A stretch of 64,000 nucleotides of DNA from Methylobacterium sp. R2-1. Lineage in GTDB: Bacteria > Pseudomonadota > Alphaproteobacteria > Rhizobiales > Beijerinckiaceae. Numbering within the stretch: the first letter of the stretch is position 1; each line of letters begins with the position of its first letter. This document shows, in pieces, positions 1 through 8,515 of the stretch. The translations under genes were made by a program, and so were the position numbers. The notes beneath the pieces are model-generated. The model was given only the letters and a program-made list of their open reading frames with translations. It had not been told where the DNA came from and searched no databases. The stretch lies in the NCBI RefSeq assembly GCF_014191355.1, contig NZ_JACHWM010000009.1, positions 62,001 to 126,000 on the forward strand, given 5' to 3'.

Positions 1-877
1 CTCCCTCGGACGAGGTCGCGATCCGGCCGAGCTCCGTCATCTCCGCGTCCGGCAGCGCCAGGTTGGCGGCGGCCAAGTTCTCCCGCAAATGCGCGACCGA
101 GGACGTGCCGGGAATCAGCAGGATGTTGGGCGCGCGGCGCAGGAGCCAGGCGAGCGCGACCTCCATCGGGGTCGCGCCGAGCCGCGCGGCGACCTGAGAC
201 AGCGTCGTCGATTGCAGCGGGCTGAAGCCCCCGAGCGGGAAGAACGGGACGTAGGCGATCCCGGCAGCCGCGAGGTCGTCGACGAGCGCGTCGTCCGCCC
301 GATGCGCGAGGTTGTACGCGTTCTGGACGCAGACGATGTCGGCGATCCTCCGCCCCTCGGCGACCTGCCGAGCCGTCACGTTGCTGAGCCCGATCCGGCG
401 CACCAGACCCTGGCGCTGAAGATCCGCCAGAACCGTGAGCGGCGCTTCGATGGAGCCCTCTGCCGGCCCCGTCACGTCGAACATGATGCGCAGGTTGACG
501 ACATCGAGCGCGTCCAGGCCGAGATTGCGCAGGTTGTCGTGAACAGCGCGGGTGAGATCCTCGGCCGAGAAGGCCGGATTCCACGAAGCGTCCGCCCCCC
601 GCTTCGCACCGATCTTGGTGACGATGACGAGATCGTCCGGATAGGGATAGAGCGCCTCCCGGATGAGCTGATTGGTCACGTGCGGGCCGTAGAAGTCGCT
701 CGTGTCGATGTGGTTCACGCCGGAGGCCACGGCCTCGCGCAGGACGGCGATGGCGCCGTCCCGATCCTTCGGCGGGCCGAACACGTGCGGCCCGGCGAGT
801 TGCATCGCACCGTAGCCCAGGCGGTTCACCGTACGATCACCCAGGGTGTAGGTGCCGGCTCGGCCGAGATCGTTCAT
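1..877 (-). CDS. Aldo/keto reductase, 3' end cut by window edge
   Basis: NADPH-dependent carbonyl reductase of the aldo/keto reductase superfamily, closest in feel to the YdbC/pyridoxine 4-dehydrogenase group. About 292 residues are visible and no stop is reached before position 1, so the C-terminus is missing. Visible motifs are GYGAMQL near the N-terminus, DTSDFYG carrying the catalytic Asp and Tyr, VTKIGAKRG carrying the Lys, and the late IPGTSSVAHLRENLAA cofactor segment. In the strand that normally ends in the active-site His the sequence is DVVNLR, as I recall for YdbC-like members. The ATG at 877 follows GGAGAG at a good distance. It is divergent from the LysR gene at 973, which is the likely regulator. 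The substrate cannot be inferred. Confidence 0.88.
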   Translation of the reverse strand, partial: MNDLGRAGTYTLGDRTVNRLGYGAMQLAGPHVFGPPKDRDGAIAVLREAVASGVNHIDTSDFYGPHVTNQLIREALYPYPDDLVIVTKIGAKRGADASWNPAFSAEDLTRAVHDNLRNLGLDALDVVNLRIMFDVTGPAEGSIEAPLTVLADLQRQGLVRRIGLSNVTARQVAEGRRIADIVCVQNAYNLAHRADDALVDDLAAAGIAYVPFFPLGGFSPLQSTTLSQVAARLGATPMEVALAWLLRRAPNILLIPGTSSVAHLRENLAAANLALPDAEMTELGRIATSSEG

Positions 878-946
878 CGGGGTCTCTCCTGTTTGACGCC
901 CATGGATCTAGACGGTGCCGAACCGCGCGATAATACAGCTCAATCA

Positions 947-959
947 GCACAGGTTGTGC
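947..959. promoter_or_regulatory. Candidate LysR operator palindrome
   Basis: A short dyad, GCACA-GGT-TGTGC, sits in the 95-bp gap between the divergent aldo/keto reductase and LysR genes, 13 bp before the LysR start. LysR-type proteins usually bind such interrupted dyads in the shared promoter. Position and symmetry are seen; the function is inferred. Confidence 0.35.
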
Positions 960-972
960 GAGGAAACGAACA

Positions 973-1947
973 ATGTCGGGGGATCTCGGAGACCTCGCCG
1001 CCTTCGTCGTCGTCGCGGAGGCGGGCGGCTTTCGCGACGGCGCGCGGGCCAGCGGCATGAGCGCGTCCGGGTTGAGCGAGGCCGTGCGCCGTCTGGAGCA
1101 GCGGCTGGGCGTCCGTCTTCTCAACCGCACGACGCGCAGCGTCGCCCCGACCGAGGCCGGGATGCGTCTCTTGGAGCGTCTGACGCCGGCCCTTGGCGCG
1201 GTCGAGGCGGCACTCGACGTCGTCAACGGTTTTCGCGAACGGCCGGCCGGCACGCTCCGGCTCAACGTGCCGGTCAGCGCGGCGCGGCTGGTCCTGCCCA
1301 AGATCGTGCCGCCTTTCCTCGCCGCCTATCCGGACATCCGCCTCGACGTGATCGCCGAGGACAGCTTCGTCGACGTTCTGGCCGCTGGCTGCGATGCCGG
1401 AATCCGCTACGACGAGCGGCTTGAGCAGGACATGATCGCCGTCTCGATCGGCCCGCGGGAGCAGCGATTCGCCACGGCCGCCGCGCCGGCCTATCTCGAT
1501 CGGCAGGGTCGCCCGGAGCACCCGCGCGAGCTTCTGAACCATGCCTGCATCGGCGGCCGCTTCGCGAGCGGCAGGAAGACGGAATGGGAGTTCGAGCGGG
1601 ACGGGGAGACCGTGCGCATCGATCCAAGCGGGCCGCTCACCGTGCGCGTCGGTACGGCCACCGACCTCGCGGTCGACGCGGCGATCGCCGGTGTCGGCGT
1701 CCTCACCCTGTTCGAGGACTGGCTGCAGCCGCATCTCGACAGCGGTGCCCTGGAACCCGTTCTGGAGCCGTGGTGGCCGCGCTTCTCCGGCCCGTTTTTG
1801 TACTATCCCGGCCGCCGCTACCTTCCCGCACCGCTCCGAGCTTTCATCGACTTCATCGGCCTGCAGCGGCGCGCATCCGAACGTCGCGGGCGGGGCTCCG
1901 CTCCGTTCGCCGACGCGGTGAGGACCGGACGGCGTGATCAGCCTTGA
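973..1947 (+). CDS. LysR-family transcriptional regulator
   Basis: A 324-residue LysR-type regulator. Residues 1-60 form the winged helix-turn-helix (DLAAFVVVAEAGGF, then ASGLSEAVRRLEQRLGVRLL and NRTTRSVAPTEAG), followed by a two-lobed substrate-binding domain from about residue 90 (RLNVPVSAARLVLPKIVPPF). The start ATG at 973 has AGGAAACGAACA just upstream. It is divergent from the aldo/keto reductase and probably controls it. Its last 10 bases overlap the convergent PLP decarboxylase gene. The effector is unknown. Confidence 0.93.
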   Translation: MSGDLGDLAAFVVVAEAGGFRDGARASGMSASGLSEAVRRLEQRLGVRLLNRTTRSVAPTEAGMRLLERLTPALGAVEAALDVVNGFRERPAGTLRLNVPVSAARLVLPKIVPPFLAAYPDIRLDVIAEDSFVDVLAAGCDAGIRYDERLEQDMIAVSIGPREQRFATAAAPAYLDRQGRPEHPRELLNHACIGGRFASGRKTEWEFERDGETVRIDPSGPLTVRVGTATDLAVDAAIAGVGVLTLFEDWLQPHLDSGALEPVLEPWWPRFSGPFLYYPGRRYLPAPLRAFIDFIGLQRRASERRGRGSAPFADAVRTGRRDQP

Positions 1948-3227
1948 AGCCGGATCAGGATCGCACGGCCGCCCTCCACCAGCACCTCGGCCGGCATCGG
2001 ATGACTCAGAAAGCCCGTCGGGCTCGCGGTCAGTCCGTAGGCGCCCGATTGCAGCACGGCGACGAGGTCGCCCTCGGCAAGCGGCGGCAGCGGCGCGGCC
2101 CGCGCCAGCATGTCGAGCGGCGTGCAGAGCGGGCCGACGACGGCCGTGGCGCTGGGCTCCACGCCCCCGCCGTCCACGACCGCCGCCAAGGGAAAGTCGC
2201 GTTTGACGATCTGGCCGAGATTACCGCTCGCGGCGAGATGGTGATGCATGCCGCCGTCGGTGATGACGAAGCGGGTACCGCGGGAATCCTTGACCGCCAG
2301 CACCCGCGCCACGTAGACGCCCGCCGGCCCGACCAGGTAGCGGCCGGGCTCCAGAACCACCCGGGCCGAGGCCAGCCCAGGGTCGGCGCGCAGCGTGGCG
2401 ATCAGGTCGGGCAGCCCGGCGCGGAGCGTGCCGAGGTCGAGGGCGGCGTCACCGGAAAAGTACGGGATGCCGAGGCCACCGCCGAGGTCGATCGTCTCCA
2501 GCGGGCGGCCGGTCCTGCGTACGATCCGCGCGGCGAGGCCGAGGCCGTAGGTCCACTGACCGAGCAGGGTCTCCGCCTTCAGCCCCTGCGTGCCCGCGAA
2601 GAGGTGAAGCCCGATGAGGCGAAGCGAGGCTTGCGCCTCCACCGCGTCGATGGCGGCGTCCATCTCCTCCTCGTCGAAGCCGAAGGGCGAGGGCTTGCCG
2701 CCCATCCGCATCGCCCCGCCCTGGGCGGTGGCGCCGGGGTTGATCCGCAGGGCCACCCGCACCGTCACCCCGTGGCGCTCGGCGGAGGCGGCCACCCGAG
2801 CCAACTCCTCGCGGTTTTCGAGGTGGATCTCGCCGATGCCGCCGGCGATCACCCGGTCGAGGTCGGCCGCGCCCTTGCCCGGTCCCGCGAACAGGATCTT
2901 TTCGGGCGGGACACCGGCCTCAACTGCTGCCGCGAACTCGGCGCCGGAGGCGATCTCAGCCCCCGCACCCTCCTCATGGAAGACGCGGATCACGGCTGGG
3001 CTCGGATTCGCCTTCACGGAAAAATCGACCTCCGCGAAGCCGGCCACCGCCTCGTGCAGCGCCCGGTAGGTCCGTCGCATCGTCCCGGAATCGTAGACGA
3101 AGAGCGGCGTGCCGAACTTTTTTGCCAGCTCGGTCAGCGGCAGGCCGCCGACATGTAGGACGCCGCCCGAATCGCGCGAGAAATTCTCGGCGATCAGTGC
3201 TGCGGCGAGATCGGGAGCGTCAGCCAT
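1938..3227 (-). CDS. PLP-dependent fold-III decarboxylase (DapDC/ODC-like)
   Basis: A 429-residue alanine racemase-fold decarboxylase. The PLP lysine lies in FSVKANPSP, glycine-rich cofactor contacts in GGGLGIPYFSGD, and the C-terminal active-site elements are EPGRYLVGPAG, GPLCTPLDML (Cys and Asp) and QSGAYG. The ATG at 3227 is chosen because the frame upstream lies inside the ligase gene and has no protein-like sequence. It starts 5 bp after the ligase stop, so both should be on one mRNA with the carrier protein at 5033. A decarboxylase plus AMP-forming ligase plus carrier protein matches the trio known from exosortase A (PEP-CTERM) loci, but no exosortase is visible. True diaminopimelate decarboxylase is less likely given the neighbours. 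Confidence 0.85.
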   Translation of the reverse strand: MADAPDLAAALIAENFSRDSGGVLHVGGLPLTELAKKFGTPLFVYDSGTMRRTYRALHEAVAGFAEVDFSVKANPSPAVIRVFHEEGAGAEIASGAEFAAAVEAGVPPEKILFAGPGKGAADLDRVIAGGIGEIHLENREELARVAASAERHGVTVRVALRINPGATAQGGAMRMGGKPSPFGFDEEEMDAAIDAVEAQASLRLIGLHLFAGTQGLKAETLLGQWTYGLGLAARIVRRTGRPLETIDLGGGLGIPYFSGDAALDLGTLRAGLPDLIATLRADPGLASARVVLEPGRYLVGPAGVYVARVLAVKDSRGTRFVITDGGMHHHLAASGNLGQIVKRDFPLAAVVDGGGVEPSATAVVGPLCTPLDMLARAAPLPPLAEGDLVAVLQSGAYGLTASPTGFLSHPMPAEVLVEGGRAILIRLQG

Positions 3228-3232
3228 CGGCC

Positions 3233-4750
3233 CTAGATTTCCGCCGCCGCGCGCTCGGCGGTCAGCCGCTTGTAATCGACCTTGCCGTTGGGCGTGGTCG
3301 GAAGGGCGGCCACCGCCTCGATCGTGCGGGGCACGAGATGGGGCGCCAACGCCGTGCGCAAGGCCTGCAGCACGCTTGCCGTGCCCGGTGCGCCCTCGGC
3401 GGGGACGGTGACCGCGTGAATACGCTGACCGAGGCTCGGATCGGGCAGGCCGATCACGGCCGCCGCGCGGAACGCGCCGGTCTCCATCAGTGCCGCCTCG
3501 ACCTCGGTCGGGCTCACGCGAAAACCTTGTGTCTTGATCATCGTGTCCTCTCGACCGATGAACCGGAAGAAGCCGTCCGCATCCTCCACCACGAGGTCGC
3601 CGGATCGGCAAACGAGACCCGGCTCAGTGCCCGGCCGTGGGAAAGGATCCGGCACCAGCACGCGGGCGGTGTCCTCCGGCCGTTTCCAGTACCCCATCGA
3701 GACGGTAGGGCCGCGGTGGTGCAGGATACCGGGCACGCCCGGTCGCGCCCGGCGCCCGTCGGGGGTGAGCGCGAAAATCTCGGTCTCGGGGATGGCGCGG
3801 CCGATCGAGTCGGGGCGCCGGTCGATCTCGTCGGGCGGCAGGTAGGTCGAGCGGAAGGCTTCCGTGAGGCCGTACATCAGCACGACGGCCGTGTGGGGTA
3901 GCCGGGCACGCAGGCGCGCGATGGTCGGCAGGGCGAGGCTGCCGCCGGAATTGGTGATCGCGCGCAGCGCCGAAAGGTCGGCCTTGGCCAGATGCGGTGC
4001 GGCGCGCGTCAGCAGCGTCCACAGCGTCGGCACGCCCGCGAGCAGGGTGATGCGATGGACTTCCAGCGCCCGCACCACGTCGTCGCCGAGCCGCGGCGTC
4101 AGGAGAACGATTTGCGCGCCCTGCTCCACGCTCGTGAGGAGCTGGTTGAGGCCGTAATCGAACGAGAACGGCAGCACCGAGAGGATCCGGTCGCCGGGTC
4201 CGATCCCGAGATAGGTCCGCACGATGCGGGTGCCGGCGATCAGGTTGGCGTGGGAGAGCATCACGCCCTTGGGCAGGCCGGTCGAGCCCGAGGTGTAGAG
4301 GATCGCCGCCAGTCCGGCGGGGGCCGGCTCGCCGGGCAGCAGGGCGGCGCCGTCCTCCGCTATCTCTTCGATCAGGACGCGCAATCCCGAAAGGTCGTCG
4401 AGCGCCCCCTCCAGCCCGGCGGCGTGGGCCGGGTCGGTCAGCAGCGCCCGCGCGCCGCTGTCGGCGACGATGTGGTGGACCTGGCGCGGGCGCAACGACG
4501 GATGGATCGGCACGAACACGCCGCCGGCGGCGCTGACCGCGAAGATCGCGACGCATTCGCGGAGCGACTTCGGCAGGAGGATCGCGACCCGGTCGCCCGG
4601 CGCGAGCCCGAGGCCGCGCAGACGCTCCGCCAGCGCGGCGACGCGGGTCCGGAAGGCGCCGTATGTGAGGGTCTCGGCCTCCTCGACGACGGCCGGGTGA
4701 TCGTCCGCGCCGGCTCCTTCGAGCAGGTGGTGCAGCAGCGTCGGGGCCAT
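3233..4750 (-). CDS. AMP-forming acyl/aminoacyl ligase (ANL family)
   Basis: A 505-residue adenylating enzyme that should activate a carboxylate with ATP and load it on CoA or on the adjacent carrier protein. The P-loop-like A3 motif is YTSGSTGLPKG, A5 is MYGLTEAFRSTY, the A7/A8 hinge is SGDLVVEDADGFFRFIGR followed by KTQGFRVSPTEVE, and A10 is PTTPNGKVDYKRL with the catalytic Lys. All the core motifs look intact. It lies between the carrier protein gene (20-bp gap) and the PLP decarboxylase gene (5-bp gap). It resembles the exosortase A-associated acyl-CoA ligase group; the substrate, perhaps an amino acid such as lysine, ornithine or diaminopimelate, is inference. Confidence 0.88.
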   Translation of the reverse strand: MAPTLLHHLLEGAGADDHPAVVEEAETLTYGAFRTRVAALAERLRGLGLAPGDRVAILLPKSLRECVAIFAVSAAGGVFVPIHPSLRPRQVHHIVADSGARALLTDPAHAAGLEGALDDLSGLRVLIEEIAEDGAALLPGEPAPAGLAAILYTSGSTGLPKGVMLSHANLIAGTRIVRTYLGIGPGDRILSVLPFSFDYGLNQLLTSVEQGAQIVLLTPRLGDDVVRALEVHRITLLAGVPTLWTLLTRAAPHLAKADLSALRAITNSGGSLALPTIARLRARLPHTAVVLMYGLTEAFRSTYLPPDEIDRRPDSIGRAIPETEIFALTPDGRRARPGVPGILHHRGPTVSMGYWKRPEDTARVLVPDPFPRPGTEPGLVCRSGDLVVEDADGFFRFIGREDTMIKTQGFRVSPTEVEAALMETGAFRAAAVIGLPDPSLGQRIHAVTVPAEGAPGTASVLQALRTALAPHLVPRTIEAVAALPTTPNGKVDYKRLTAERAAAEI

Positions 4751-4769
4751 GGGACGGATCAGGCGGGGG

Positions 4770-5033
4770 TCAGACGTCGGAACGCCGGTCGTCGATGAAA
4801 TGGGCCAGCGTATCGACGCTGGCGAAGTTGGCGAGGTCGAAGCTGTCCTCGTCGATCTCGACGCCGAAGCGGTCGCCGAGATGCATCATCAGGTCGAGGA
4901 TGCCGATCGAATCGAGCGCATCGCTGGTCACGAGGGAGGTCTCCCCGGTGACGGCGCCGGGGGGAAGGCCCGGGTTGCGGGCCGCGATGAAGGCGAAGAT
5001 CGCCTCCCGCACGTCGGCCATCGACTGAACCAC
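4770..5033 (-). CDS. Acyl carrier protein
   Basis: A small acidic protein of up to 87 residues with one phosphopantetheine attachment site, DALDSIGILDLMMHL, in which the Ser of DSIG takes the 4'-phosphopantetheine arm. The helix after it and the SFDLANFASVDTLAHFI tail are typical of ACP/PCP domains. Two starts are possible: GTG at 5033, which has GAGGGG about 10 bases upstream, or ATG at 5021 (MADVREAIF). First gene of the carrier protein-ligase-decarboxylase cassette, it probably holds the ligase product as a thioester during decarboxylation or transfer. Not the housekeeping fatty acid ACP, judging by context. Confidence 0.85.
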   Translation of the reverse strand: MVQSMADVREAIFAFIAARNPGLPPGAVTGETSLVTSDALDSIGILDLMMHLGDRFGVEIDEDSFDLANFASVDTLAHFIDDRRSDV

Positions 5034-5230
5034 GGCTACTCGACCCCTCGAACCGTCCTGCGCTGGTCTCGGGTTGCGGACTTAAGCCCAACGCAAGGGC
5101 AAGTCCATGGTGGGTCCGTGGTTCATGGACGATCCCCAGGCATCCGTCATTTCACCCGGTCCGCTTAACCGGCGATTCACGCTGGCACCCGAGGCTTCCC
5201 GATATTCCTCTCTCCCGGAGTCCTCGGCCC

Positions 5231-5758
5231 GTGTTCGGTTCAGCCCAGAACGGCGTGCTTCTCGCCGCCCGTCTCCTCATGGCCTCGGCCCTGCTGCCGA
5301 CCGGCATCGCGCGGGCGCTCAACGTTTCCGGTTTCGCCGTGACGCTGGCGGGCGCCGGCTGCCCCGCCTCGAACGCGGTCGCGACGGCGGCGGTGATCGT
5401 GCAGGTGTTCGGGCCGCTCGCGGTGATCCTCGGCGTGATGCCGCGGCTCACCGGACTCGCCATGGCCGGCTTCGTGGCCGGCATGGCGGCCCTGCTCCAC
5501 CCGTTCTGGCTCCATGCCGGAGCCGCCGCGGTGACCGAGCGCAGCTTCCTCCTCGCCGATCTCGGCCTTGCCGGCGCCTTCCTGATGTATGCGATGACCG
5601 GCCCCGGCGCCTGGGGCTGGCAGGGCATTTTCCGCGCGGGCGACGCGCCGGCACCGGCCAAAGTCGCGGCCAAGGTCGCGTCCAAGGCTCCGGCGCGCGC
5701 CAAATCTACCGGCGTCAAACGGGCGGGCGGGCGGGCTCCGGCGCGGGCCGCGGCGTGA
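5231..5758 (+). CDS. DoxX-like membrane protein with basic Ala/Lys tail
   Basis: A 175-residue inner-membrane protein with four hydrophobic segments (about residues 8-28, 47-70, 76-97 and 107-125). The arrangement LLAARLLMASALLPTGIARAL, GFAVTLAGAGCPAS and AVTERSFLLADLGLAGAFL matches the DoxX family, whose members are linked to thiol redox balance and respiration. The last 45 residues are a low-complexity Ala/Lys/Arg tail (APAKVAAKVASKAPARAK) unusual for the family. The 3' end overlaps the convergent MFS gene by 44 bp. No partner gene hints at a role. Confidence 0.75.
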   Translation: MFGSAQNGVLLAARLLMASALLPTGIARALNVSGFAVTLAGAGCPASNAVATAAVIVQVFGPLAVILGVMPRLTGLAMAGFVAGMAALLHPFWLHAGAAAVTERSFLLADLGLAGAFLMYAMTGPGAWGWQGIFRAGDAPAPAKVAAKVASKAPARAKSTGVKRAGGRAPARAAA

Positions 5759-7196
5759 TCGAGGCGAGGCTCTGAGGCGAGCCATCCGCAGGTTTCGGTA
5801 CGGCCTCCGCGACCCGTCGTTGTCCCGAGACCTCCGCCCCCGCATCCGGCGCCAGCCGCCGGAACACGAAGAACGAGCCCGACGAGACGACGGCCACTCC
5901 GAGGAAGGCGAGGGGAAAATCTCCCGCCTCGATTCCCCCATGGCCGTGCCACGCGGCGGCACCCTCCAGAGCCAAGGCACCGATGGAGACGCCGAGGCTC
6001 AGCGAGAGCTGCTGCGCGACGCTGGCCAGGCTCGTTGCCGCGCTCATCTCGCGCGATTCGAGATCGGCATAGGCGATGGCGTTGACGCAGGTGAATTGCA
6101 GCGATCGGACGCAGCCGCCGAGCAGCAGCACGCTGACGATGATCCAGTGCGGCGTCTGCGCCGTGAACAGCCCGTTGGCGGCGAGAAAGGCGGAGGCGAC
6201 CAGCGCGTTCGCCACCATCACCCGGCGGAAGCCGTGGGCGCGCAGGATGCGCGGTCCGATGATCTTGATGAGCAGTGCGCCCGCGGCCGCGGCGAAGGTG
6301 ATGAGGCCGGAATGCAGCGGATCGAGCCCGAAGCCGATCTGCAGCATCAGCGGCAGCAGGAAGGGGATCGCGCCCGTCCCGATCCGGAACAGGCTTCCTC
6401 CCGTCACCGCCGCACGGAAGGTGTCGTGCTTGAGCAGATCGAGGCGGATGAGCGGGTGCTCGGTCCGCTTGGCGTGGCGCAGGTAGAACCCGACGAGGAC
6501 GATCCCGCCCGCCATGCAGGCCCAGGACACGCCATCCGGCAGGAGGTGGCGCCCGGTCGAGGCGAAGCCGAGCATCAGCAGGGCGAGCCCGCCACCCGAG
6601 AGCAGGAAGCCGGCGACATCCAGCGGCGGACGCGTCTCTTCACGGATATCGCCGAAATACAGGGTCGCCAGCACGATGCCGGCCAGCCCGATCGGAATGT
6701 TGATGAAGAAGATCCAGCGCCAGTCGGCGTAGGTGGTGATGAAGCCGCCGAGCGGCGGCCCGAGGATCGGGCCGATCAGCGCGGGGATGGTGAGGTAGGC
6801 CAGCGCTCCGACGAGTTCGGATTTCGGCACCGATCGCAGGATCACGAGGCGGCCGACCGGCACCATCATCGCCCCACCGATCCCCTGCACGAAGCGGGCG
6901 GCGACGAAGCCGGTGAGCGAGTTCGCGGCGGCACAGGCGAGCGAGCCGGCCATGAACACGCAGAGCGCGACGCGGAAGACGTTGCGGGCGCCGTAGCGGT
7001 CGGCGGCCCAGCCCGAGACGGGGATGAAGATCGCGAGGCTGACGAGGTAGGCGGTCAGCGCGAGCTTGAGGGCGATCGGGTCCACGCCGAGGCTCGCCGC
7101 GATCGCCGGCAGCGCCGTGGCGATCACCGTCGAATCGGTGTTCTCCATGAACAGGGCGGTGGCGACGACGAGGGGGACGATCTGGGCAGGACGCAT
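5715..7196 (-). CDS. MFS drug-efflux-type transporter (DHA2-like)
   Basis: A 493-residue major facilitator with at least 12 predicted membrane segments. Motif A appears as GWAADRYGARNVFR and motif C as ALIGPILGPPLGGFITTY with WRWIFFINIPIGLAG, the EmrB/QacA pattern of proton-driven drug export. The N-terminal helix carries ENTDSTVIATALPA, like the LDxTIVNVALP signature of DHA2 transporters. The ATG at 7196 is chosen because the frame further upstream encodes no membrane protein sequence and the first helix starts directly after it. Substrate unknown. No regulator is adjacent. Confidence 0.9.
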   Translation of the reverse strand: MRPAQIVPLVVATALFMENTDSTVIATALPAIAASLGVDPIALKLALTAYLVSLAIFIPVSGWAADRYGARNVFRVALCVFMAGSLACAAANSLTGFVAARFVQGIGGAMMVPVGRLVILRSVPKSELVGALAYLTIPALIGPILGPPLGGFITTYADWRWIFFINIPIGLAGIVLATLYFGDIREETRPPLDVAGFLLSGGGLALLMLGFASTGRHLLPDGVSWACMAGGIVLVGFYLRHAKRTEHPLIRLDLLKHDTFRAAVTGGSLFRIGTGAIPFLLPLMLQIGFGLDPLHSGLITFAAAAGALLIKIIGPRILRAHGFRRVMVANALVASAFLAANGLFTAQTPHWIIVSVLLLGGCVRSLQFTCVNAIAYADLESREMSAATSLASVAQQLSLSLGVSIGALALEGAAAWHGHGGIEAGDFPLAFLGVAVVSSGSFFVFRRLAPDAGAEVSGQRRVAEAVPKPADGSPQSLASITPRPAPEPARPPV

Positions 7197-7497
7197 CGGC
7201 AGAGAGAAGCGCACGACGGGCCGATGGGTTGCGCAGGAGGGCGGCGAGGCTGAGGGGGAGTTGCGGAGGAGTCGCAGAGACGCAACGCTGAAATCTCGCG
7301 CCGGAGCGGGCGGATGAAACAACGTGGCGGAACGGTCACAGGCCCACGGGATACGCGCGCCGTCGCCCGTCGGATCCTTCCGGGGCCGCCGCCTTAAGGC
7401 TAGGCTTCCGCCCGAAAAGCGGTGCTGTCCGGCCTCGGCCGGGCGCGCATCCCCGAGCGTCCCAAGGCGCCGGACCCACATCCCGCGAAAGAGCCTG

Positions 7498-8385
7498 ATG
7501 CCCCTGCGGTCGAATCATCGTTCCGGCTTGTCCCGCCTCGCGCTCGCCGCGTCCCTGCTCGCCGGCCTCGCCGGCTGCGGCGACGTCGTGCTCACCGACG
7601 GCGGCTCCCTCTCGCGCCGCGACCAGTTCGTCACCAGCGACGCGGTCGCCTCCGAATCCAAGCTGTTCATCGACCCGACCCTGCCGCAGACGGTGCGCAC
7701 CGTGCGGATCGTGCCGACGGCCTTCACCGAGGCCGTGTCCGGTCCCGGCCTGACGCCGATCGAGCGGCGCGTGATCGCCAACGCCGCCGACCGAGCGCTC
7801 TGCTACGACCTCTCGCTGCGCTACAACATCGTGTCCTCTGGAAAAGCCGACCTGACGGTGCGCTCGGTGGTGACTCGGGTCGATCTCACCAACGTTCCGG
7901 CGTCCGGCGCCACCATTGCCGCCTCTGCGGCGATCACGGTGGCCGCTCAGGTCGGCATCGGCTTCGCCGACTTGGTCGGCAAGATCCCGGTGCCGCGGGT
8001 GCCGATCGGGCTCGGCAGCTTGACCATCGAAGCCGAGGCGCTCGACGCCCGCAACCGCCAGCGCGCGGCGATGATCTGGGCCGGCGCGGCCAATTCCTTC
8101 ACCAACCAGGCCCGCTTCTCCGCGGCCGGCGATGCCTACGACCTCGCCGGCGAGTTCGGCCAGGATTTCGGCTCCTACCTCGCCACGGGCAAGGACCCGT
8201 TCAAGGGTGAGTTGCAACTCCCGACCTACGACCGCGTCCGCATCACCACGCTGGGCGAGGCGCCCCTCGATCCCGACTGCGAAGCCTTCGGCCGGGCCCC
8301 GGGCGTGGACGGCATCATCGGCGACATGATCGGCCTGCCGCCGGAATGGACCGACAAGGGACCGGGCGTGTCCGCGGCGCGCTGA
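7498..8385 (+). CDS. Predicted outer-membrane lipoprotein, unknown function
   Basis: A 295-residue exported protein with a lipoprotein signal: SRLALAASLLAGLAGCGD, so Cys would be lipidated after cleavage at LAG-C. The mature part has a repeated pattern of beta-strand-like segments (TVRTVRIVPTAF, DLTVRSVVTRVDLTNV, LGSLTIEAEALDARN) and may be a DUF3313-like lipoprotein, although I am not sure of that match. The ATG at 7498 directly precedes the signal peptide. It stands alone between the divergent MFS gene and the convergent adenine deaminase. Confidence 0.75.
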   Translation: MPLRSNHRSGLSRLALAASLLAGLAGCGDVVLTDGGSLSRRDQFVTSDAVASESKLFIDPTLPQTVRTVRIVPTAFTEAVSGPGLTPIERRVIANAADRALCYDLSLRYNIVSSGKADLTVRSVVTRVDLTNVPASGATIAASAAITVAAQVGIGFADLVGKIPVPRVPIGLGSLTIEAEALDARNRQRAAMIWAGAANSFTNQARFSAAGDAYDLAGEFGQDFGSYLATGKDPFKGELQLPTYDRVRITTLGEAPLDPDCEAFGRAPGVDGIIGDMIGLPPEWTDKGPGVSAAR

Positions 8386-8415
8386 GCCGCCGCTCGATCG
8401 CCTCCTCCACATCCC

Positions 8416-8504
8416 GTCATCGCGAGCGTGAGCGAAGCAATCCCGCGGCGCGGCCTCTTCGAAAGAGACAGCGCCCCGGATTGCTTCGGCTCCGCCTCGC
8501 AATG
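8416..8504. repeat. REP-like palindromic intergenic repeat
   Basis: Two imperfectly complementary arms, 8416-8443 (GTCATCGCGAGCGTGAGCGA...) and 8478-8504 (GGATTGCTTCGGCTCCGCCT...), flank a 34-base spacer. The pattern 'CATTGCGAGCG...GAAGCAATCC' is a well-known dispersed intergenic repeat in Methylobacterium and other alphaproteobacteria. It lies between the convergent lipoprotein and adenine deaminase genes and may act as a bidirectional transcription-stopping hairpin. Confidence 0.7.
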
Positions 8505-8515
8505 CCGAAAGGCGC

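Noticed and set aside
89..1060. Long plus-strand frame across the aldo/keto reductase
   Set aside because: It is the antisense shadow of the reductase: Arg/Asp-rich, with no family features. The same reasoning removes the many long opposite-strand frames across the adenine deaminase, hpnN, phaA and desaturase genes.
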